Source of the DNA: Roseomonas sp. CECT 9278
Lineage (GTDB): Bacteria > Pseudomonadota > Alphaproteobacteria > Acetobacterales > Acetobacteraceae
DNA length: 35,609 nt
Assembly (NCBI RefSeq): GCF_918698155.1
Contig: NZ_CAKKLX010000048.1
Span: forward strand, 1 to 35,609
Direction of reading: 5' to 3'
The translations under genes were made by a program, and so were the position numbers. Positions 31,976-35,609 of the stretch are shown here, in pieces (the first letter of the stretch is position 1; the number at the start of each line of letters is the position of its first letter). A model generated the notes under the pieces. That model had not been told where the DNA came from, ran no database searches, and saw nothing but the letters and a program-made list of their open reading frames with translations.

Positions 31976-33052
31976 ATGGATGTCGGCCTGTTCAACCTGA
32001 TGGGCTACCGCACGCCCGGCACCTCCACCGCGGCGATCTATGACCGCACGGTGGTGCAGGTGAAGGCCGCCGAGGATGCCGGCTTCGCCATCGCCTGGTT
32101 CGCCGAGCACCATTTCAGCAACTATTGCGTCTGCCCCTCGCCGCTGATGATGGTGGCGCGCCTGGCCGGCGAGACCTCCCGCATCCGCCTGGCCTCGGGC
32201 GTCGTGATCGTGCCGCTGTACCATCCCGCGCGGCTGATCGCGGAGGTCGGCATGGTCGATGCGCTGACCCATGGGCGGCTCGTGCTGGGCATCGGCAGCG
32301 GCTACCAGCCCTACGAATTCGAACGCTTCGGCGCCGAGCTCGATGAATCGACACCGCGCCTGCTGGAGGTCATGGCCATGATGGAGGCCGGCTTCGCCGC
32401 CGAGACCTTCACCCATGACGGGCCGCATTACCGCATGCCGGTCGCGCATATCGCGCCCCGCCCGGTGCGTGGCATGCCGGAGATCTGGGTCGCCGGCGAC
32501 AATCCCGACCTGCACCGCTACGCCGCCGAGCGCGATTGCGTGGTCATGGTCACGCCGCGCCACTTCACCCCCGCCATGCTGGCCGCGGCGCGCGCCCGCT
32601 TCGAGGGCATCCGGCGCGCCGCCGGCAAGCCCGGCGAGACGCTGCGCTTCGGTGCCATGCGCCCGTTCTGCGTCACCGACGACGCGCAGGAAGCCGCGCG
32701 CTTCCTGGAGAATGCCCGCTGGCAGATCCGCCTGTCGCAATCGCTGCGCCGTCGCGAACAGGCGATGGATGGCGGCATGCTGATCGAGAAGACCTGGGAT
32801 GGCGAACCGAGCATCGAGGAGATGGGCGCCCACATGATGGTGGGCGACGCCGCCACCGTCGCGGCGCGCCTGGCCGCCGAGATCCGCGCCGCCAACCCCT
32901 GCCACTACCTGTTCCAGGTGCAGGTGGGGGACATGGACGCGGGGGTCGCGCTGCGGTCGATCGATGCCTGGCAGCGCCAGGTGAAACCGCTGCTGGAACG
33001 CGAATTCGGCCCGCTGGAGCGGATTGGCCTCGCCGCGGAAGCGGCGGCTTAG
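31976..33052 (+). CDS. Luciferase-like (LLM class) flavin-dependent oxidoreductase
   Basis: This 358-residue TIM-barrel flavoprotein starts MDVGLFNLMGYRTPGTSTAA at 31976, with AGGGGGAGA (31961-31969) 6 nt upstream. Family features are DAGFAIAWFAEHHFSNYCVC, SRIRLASGVVIVPLYHPARL, IAEVGMVDALTHGRLVLGIG and PEIWVAGDNPDLHRYAAERD. It is probably FMN-linked and soluble. The last residues, LAAEAAA and the TAG stop, are encoded by the first unit of a 26-bp repeat array, so the extreme C-terminus may have been altered by the array. It is divergent from the Baeyer-Villiger-type gene and could act on a related compound. Confidence 0.9.
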   Translation: MDVGLFNLMGYRTPGTSTAAIYDRTVVQVKAAEDAGFAIAWFAEHHFSNYCVCPSPLMMVARLAGETSRIRLASGVVIVPLYHPARLIAEVGMVDALTHGRLVLGIGSGYQPYEFERFGAELDESTPRLLEVMAMMEAGFAAETFTHDGPHYRMPVAHIAPRPVRGMPEIWVAGDNPDLHRYAAERDCVVMVTPRHFTPAMLAAARARFEGIRRAAGKPGETLRFGAMRPFCVTDDAQEAARFLENARWQIRLSQSLRRREQAMDGGMLIEKTWDGEPSIEEMGAHMMVGDAATVAARLAAEIRAANPCHYLFQVQVGDMDAGVALRSIDAWQRQVKPLLEREFGPLERIGLAAEAAA

Positions 33053-33206
33053 ATCGCGCCGCGGAAGCGGCGGCTTGGATCGCGCCGCGGAAGCGGCGGC
33101 TTGGATCGCGCCGCGGAAGCGGCGGCTTGGATCGCGCCGCGGAAGCGGCGGCTTAGATCGCGCCGCGGAAGCGGCGGCATGGATCGCGCCGCGGAGGCGG
33201 CGGCGC
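33031..33206. repeat. Array of seven 26-bp hairpin-forming tandem repeats
   Basis: Units start at 33033, 33059, 33085, 33111, 33137, 33163 and 33189, exactly 26 bp apart; the last is partial. Units are almost identical. The variable bases follow the core: CTTAG in units 1 and 5, CTTGG in units 2-4 and CATGG in unit 6; unit 7 has GGAG instead of GGAA. Each core, CGCCGCGGAAGCGGCG, is a 6-bp stem closed by a GGAA loop, a GNRA-type tetraloop if transcribed. The array begins inside the last codons of the luciferase-like gene and holds its stop codon. Because 26 is not a multiple of 3, the frame changes each unit. It could be a REP-like element, an mRNA 3'-end stabiliser or a replication-slippage product. 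Confidence 0.93.
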
Positions 33207-33264
33207 ATCCGCCGGCGCACGCCGCCCTTGACCGGCAAGGCGGGGATTTGCCACGCTTCCCGCC

Positions 33265-33549
33265 GTGGGGATCCTGGTCAGCGTCCGCGCCGGCGACGAC
33301 GACACGCTCTGGGCCGTGGTGGCGACGGTCGGGCGGAAAAGCCGTGTGGCGGAAGTGTTCCGCTCCCGCGCCCAGGCGCTCGACGACCGCGCGTGGCGCG
33401 ACCAGCAGGTGCGCGCCTATGCCGACTGGCTGGTGCGGGCGCAGAAGCCCGTGCCGCATTATTCGGTCGCGCCGATCCGCCGGTCCGACCTGCCGCGCAA
33501 ATGGACGCCCCTGCCCGCGCTGGGCTTCCTGCGCGACCAGCCGGCGTGA
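33265..33549 (+). CDS. Hypothetical protein, 94 residues
   Basis: A GTG-initiated frame encodes a soluble protein beginning MGILVSVRAGDDDTLWAVVA. It later contains RAWRDQQVRAYADWLVRAQK and a Pro-rich, basic end (RRSDLPRKWTPLPALGFLRD). The balanced amino-acid use, unlike the Arg/Ala-rich shadow frames around it, supports coding. No clear ribosome-binding site lies before GTG 33265, so start and even expression are uncertain. No signal peptide, membrane helix or known domain was recognised. It sits between the repeat array and the lipoprotein pair. Confidence 0.5.
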   Translation: MGILVSVRAGDDDTLWAVVATVGRKSRVAEVFRSRAQALDDRAWRDQQVRAYADWLVRAQKPVPHYSVAPIRRSDLPRKWTPLPALGFLRDQPA

Positions 33550-33650
33550 AGGCACCATTTCCGCGCATCACGGCCCAGCACCGCGCAACCCTGGCGCGTG
33601 GGGGGCGTAAACCGGCGTGACGTGGCGCACCGCGGCGCCGGCGCGCCGTG

Positions 33651-33679
33651 TTGCCGGCCGCGCCGATGCGGAGTTTAGT
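33651..33679 (+). promoter_or_regulatory. Possible sigma-70-type promoter before the lipoprotein pair
   Basis: TTGCCG (33651-33656) and TTTAGT (33674-33679) are separated by exactly 17 bp, each matching four of six consensus bases. They lie 36 bp upstream of the GTG at 33715. The surrounding 33670-33700 stretch is the least GC-rich part of this gap. Plausible by spacing only. Confidence 0.35.
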
Positions 33680-33714
33680 CACGCCCTGCTGCGAGATTTC
33701 CGGAGGAAGCGTCG

Positions 33715-34746
33715 GTGAACCCTGTGCGCCTGTCGAAGTCGCGTCGCGCATCGCGCATCGCTCCCGCGGTCGCCGCGGCCCTGCTGCTGACGGCCTGCGC
33801 CGACGGCTCGGGCGGGGGCCTGCCGGCCGCCGATGCCTCGGACGCCTGCCGGGCGCAGGCGGCGGAGCTCGACCGCTCCGGCCAGTTCTTCGCCGTGCCG
33901 ATCGTCGCCGGCGGCGTCGCGGTGGTCGGCGCGGGCGGCGTGCTGGGCACGCGGCCCGGCGTGGTGGGTGGCCTGGTCTGGGCGGCGACCTCCGCGGCCG
34001 CCGCGGTCACCGCGGTCGCCTACCTCGACCAGCGGCGGCGCGAGGCAGCCGGCAACGAGGCCGCGCTGGCGACTGCCATCGGCAACGATATCGACCGCGA
34101 GAATGCGGGCCTGGCGCAGACCCAGGCGGCGCTCGACGGCGTCATGGATTGCCGCCTGCGGGAAGCGCGGCGCGTGCAGGAAGCCGCCCGCGCCGGCGCC
34201 ATCCAGCGCCAGGAGGCGGCCGCCCAGCTGGCCGCGATGCGCGCCCAGGCGGAGCGCGAACTCGCCTTCAGCCGCACCATCGAACAGCGGGTGCAGGCGC
34301 GCGCGGTCGACCTCGATGCCGGCGTCGCGGCGGTCGCCCCCGGCGCGCCCCCGGCTCCGCCGCCGCGCCCGGCGGTGGTGGTGCGCCCGGCCCGGCCGGT
34401 GCCGCTGCAGGCCGCGCCGGTCGCAGCCGCCGCCCCCGCCCCGACCCCCACCGTCGCGCCGCGGCAGGAGGTGCGCGTGCTACCCGCCCGCAACCCGGAT
34501 TTCGTCGCCGTCGAGACCCCCGCGGGCCAGCCGCTCGGCTATGCGCCGGTCGCGGTCTTCTCGATCCCGGCGGCGCAGACGCGCGCCATCGCCATGCCGG
34601 CCCTCGCCACCGGGCTGGATGCGACGGCGCCCGGGCGGGTCCGCACCCTGGCGTCGACCAACATCGTGCGCCGCGACAATTTCCGCGAGGCGGTGGGCGA
34701 TTTCCAGCGCGTGGTGTCGGCCGGCGGCTTCGAACTCGGAACCTGA
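33715..34746 (+). CDS. Lipoprotein of unknown function, paralogue A (glycine-zipper, two conserved Cys)
   Basis: This 343-residue protein starts at GTG 33715, with GGAGGA (33702-33707) 7 nt upstream. It has a lipoprotein signal peptide ending LLLTAC (Cys28). A Gly/Ala/Val-rich hydrophobic region (about 58-103, VAGGVAVVGAGGVLG) resembles glycine-zipper segments. A predicted alpha-helical, coiled-coil-like region follows (about 104-205) with YLDQRRR, IDRENAGLAQ and MDCRLREARR. An Ala/Pro linker (about 215-265) and a C-terminal segment ending NIVRRDNFREAVGDFQRVVS complete it. Cys45 and Cys146 are conserved in the next gene, which is clearly a paralogue. No known family was recognised. An envelope location is likely; function is unknown. 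Confidence 0.82.
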   Translation: MNPVRLSKSRRASRIAPAVAAALLLTACADGSGGGLPAADASDACRAQAAELDRSGQFFAVPIVAGGVAVVGAGGVLGTRPGVVGGLVWAATSAAAAVTAVAYLDQRRREAAGNEAALATAIGNDIDRENAGLAQTQAALDGVMDCRLREARRVQEAARAGAIQRQEAAAQLAAMRAQAERELAFSRTIEQRVQARAVDLDAGVAAVAPGAPPAPPPRPAVVVRPARPVPLQAAPVAAAAPAPTPTVAPRQEVRVLPARNPDFVAVETPAGQPLGYAPVAVFSIPAAQTRAIAMPALATGLDATAPGRVRTLASTNIVRRDNFREAVGDFQRVVSAGGFELGT

Positions 34747-34749
34747 CGG

Positions 34750-34776
34750 GGGCGCGGCGCGGCCTCAGCCGCGCCC
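34750..34776 (+). terminator. Strong GC hairpin between the two lipoprotein genes
   Basis: GGGCGCGGC (34750-34758) and GCCGCGCCC (34768-34776) form a perfect 9-bp stem with a 9-nt loop, starting 4 nt after the first lipoprotein stop. It is the strongest inverted repeat seen between genes here. No T-run follows (GGTTGCGC). It may end or attenuate transcription before the second lipoprotein, or stabilise the upstream transcript. Confidence 0.45.
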
Positions 34777-34839
34777 GGTTGCGCGGCGGCGCGATGCGGC
34801 CCAGCCTGGGCTTTCACGTTGCGTGGAGGCCACCCGGCC

Positions 34840-35609
34840 ATGCGCCCTGCCCCTGCCCGGCGGCCGCTGCCGCGCATCGCTCTCGCCGGCCTGTTGCTGG
34901 CCGGCGCCTGCACCCCGGCGCCGCCCGCGGCCACGGCGGCGAACGACTTCGCGCCCGAAGCGGGTGACGCCTGCGCCGGCCAGCAGCAGAATTTCGCCCG
35001 GGCCCGCAGCCTGTTCGCCGCATCGGTGATCACGGGTGCGGCGGTCGGCACGCTGGGCGCGGTGGCGGGCCGCGGCGTCGGCATCCGCATCGGCGGCGGA
35101 TCGCTGCCCGGGTCGACCGCCATCCTGGGGGGATTGGCCGCCGGCGCGCTGGCCGGGGCGGCGGTGGGCTCGTACCTTGAACAGCAGCAGCGGCGCGCGG
35201 GTGGCGACGATGCCGCGCTTGCCAGCGCCGTGGCCGGCGACCTGGCGCGCGAGAACGAGAACCTCGACCTTGCCCGCAACGCCGCGGAATTCCTGCTCGA
35301 TTGCCGCCTGCGCCGCGCCCAGGACATCCGCGAGGCGACCCGCGCCGGCACGCTGCCCGCCGCGCAGGCCGAGGCCGAGCTCGCGACGCTGCGCGCCCAG
35401 GCCGGTCGCGACCTGGCGCTGGCGCGGGAGGTCGAGGCCCGCATCGCCGCGCGCGATGGCGAACTGGCCCCGGCACTGGACTCGCTGGCGCCGGGTGCGC
35501 GCGCCGAGGGCGCGGCCGATTCCCCCGCCGCCGCGCCCGCGGTGCCCGCCACGGCGCCGACCGCCCTGCCCCTGCGCGCGCGCCCGGAGGCGACCGCGGT
35601 GACCATCGC
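34840..35609 (+). CDS. Lipoprotein of unknown function, paralogue B (cut by the right edge)
   Basis: An open frame from ATG 34840 runs to the window end; 256 residues are visible. GTGGAGG (34823-34829) is the ribosome-binding site. The signal peptide ends GLLLAGAC (Cys24). A hydrophobic Gly/Ala region (about 58-112) contains two glycine-zipper-like stretches, including ILGGLAAGALAGAAVGSYLE. The helical region then matches paralogue A position by position: ALASAVAGDLARENENL against ALATAIGNDIDRENAGL, and LDCRLRRAQDIREATRAG against MDCRLREARRVQEAARAG. Cys45 and Cys155 correspond to the conserved pair of A. It then enters an Ala/Pro-rich linker and is cut. The pair arose by tandem duplication; function is unknown. 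Confidence 0.85.
   Translation, partial: MRPAPARRPLPRIALAGLLLAGACTPAPPAATAANDFAPEAGDACAGQQQNFARARSLFAASVITGAAVGTLGAVAGRGVGIRIGGGSLPGSTAILGGLAAGALAGAAVGSYLEQQQRRAGGDDAALASAVAGDLARENENLDLARNAAEFLLDCRLRRAQDIREATRAGTLPAAQAEAELATLRAQAGRDLALAREVEARIAARDGELAPALDSLAPGARAEGAADSPAAAPAVPATAPTALPLRARPEATAVTI

Noticed and set aside
33031..33206. CRISPR array
   Set aside because: The units are directly adjacent with no unique spacers, and no cas genes are present.
33024..33620. Repeat-containing open frames through the 26-bp array (a 26-residue protein repeat in several frames)
   Set aside because: Frames on both strands stay open because the unit contains few stops. No ribosome-binding site or conserved protein feature supports translation beyond the luciferase-like gene's stop in the first unit.
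1..35609. Mobile elements, tRNA genes or attachment sites suggesting a genomic island
   Set aside because: No transposase, integrase, tRNA-like sequence or flanking direct repeats were seen, and GC content and codon bias look uniform across the window.

Overview
This is 35.6 kb of very GC-rich DNA with dense, strongly GC3-biased coding on both strands and many GTG starts. The gene families (HWE-type histidine kinase, GumC/Wza export proteins, an orphan Bug/TctC-type solute-binding protein, several flavin monooxygenases) fit an alphaproteobacterium, most likely an Acetobacteraceae member of the Roseomonas type. That placement is inferred from gene content and composition, not from a marker gene. 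No rRNA, tRNA, CRISPR, transposase or phage gene was seen.

Layout. (1) 1-3.9 kb: the start of a divergently transcribed lipoprotein gene, an orphan membrane-bound HWE sensor kinase, and GDP-mannose 4,6-dehydratase (gmd). (2) 3.95-24.0 kb: a nearly complete Wzx/Wzy-type exopolysaccharide locus with two divergent operons around a central control region at about 13.5-13.8 kb. The leftward operon runs from a polyprenyl glycosylphosphotransferase through rfbF, rfbG, a GumC/Wzz-like co-polymerase, a stand-alone BY-kinase-like protein without the Walker A lysine, a GT2, a methyltransferase and a GT4 to a Wza-like outer-membrane export lipoprotein. The rightward operon runs from a Wzx-like flippase through a secreted GH51-like glycosidase, a Wzy/O-antigen-ligase-like polymerase, two GT2s and two GT4s to UDP-glucuronate decarboxylase. 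Its eight genes are joined by seven successive 4-nt stop/start overlaps. (3) 24.0-25.5 kb: a GT39/ArnT-like integral-membrane glycosyltransferase, convergent with that operon. (4) 25.7-33.05 kb: small-molecule oxidation genes. These are a leftward Bug protein / NtaA-type monooxygenase / nitroreductase unit, a tiny lipoprotein, a leftward Baeyer-Villiger-type monooxygenase with a tandem hot-dog thioesterase, and a rightward luciferase-like oxidoreductase. (5) 33.03-35.6 kb: an array of seven 26-bp hairpin-forming repeats, a small hypothetical gene, and two tandem paralogous lipoproteins of unknown function, the second cut by the window edge.

How it works together (inference). The phosphotransferase starts a lipid-linked sugar. 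Six glycosyltransferases extend it using GDP-6-deoxyhexose, CDP-deoxyglucose and UDP-xylose-derived precursors, and the methyltransferase may modify it. The flippase, polymerase, GumC protein and Wza protein then flip, polymerise and export the chain, and the glycosidase may trim or release it. The most unusual points are the hairpin array fused to the end of a gene, the paralogous two-cysteine lipoproteins, the glycosidase locked into the assembly operon, the lysine-less kinase homologue, and a 16-codon leader ORF translationally coupled to the phosphotransferase.
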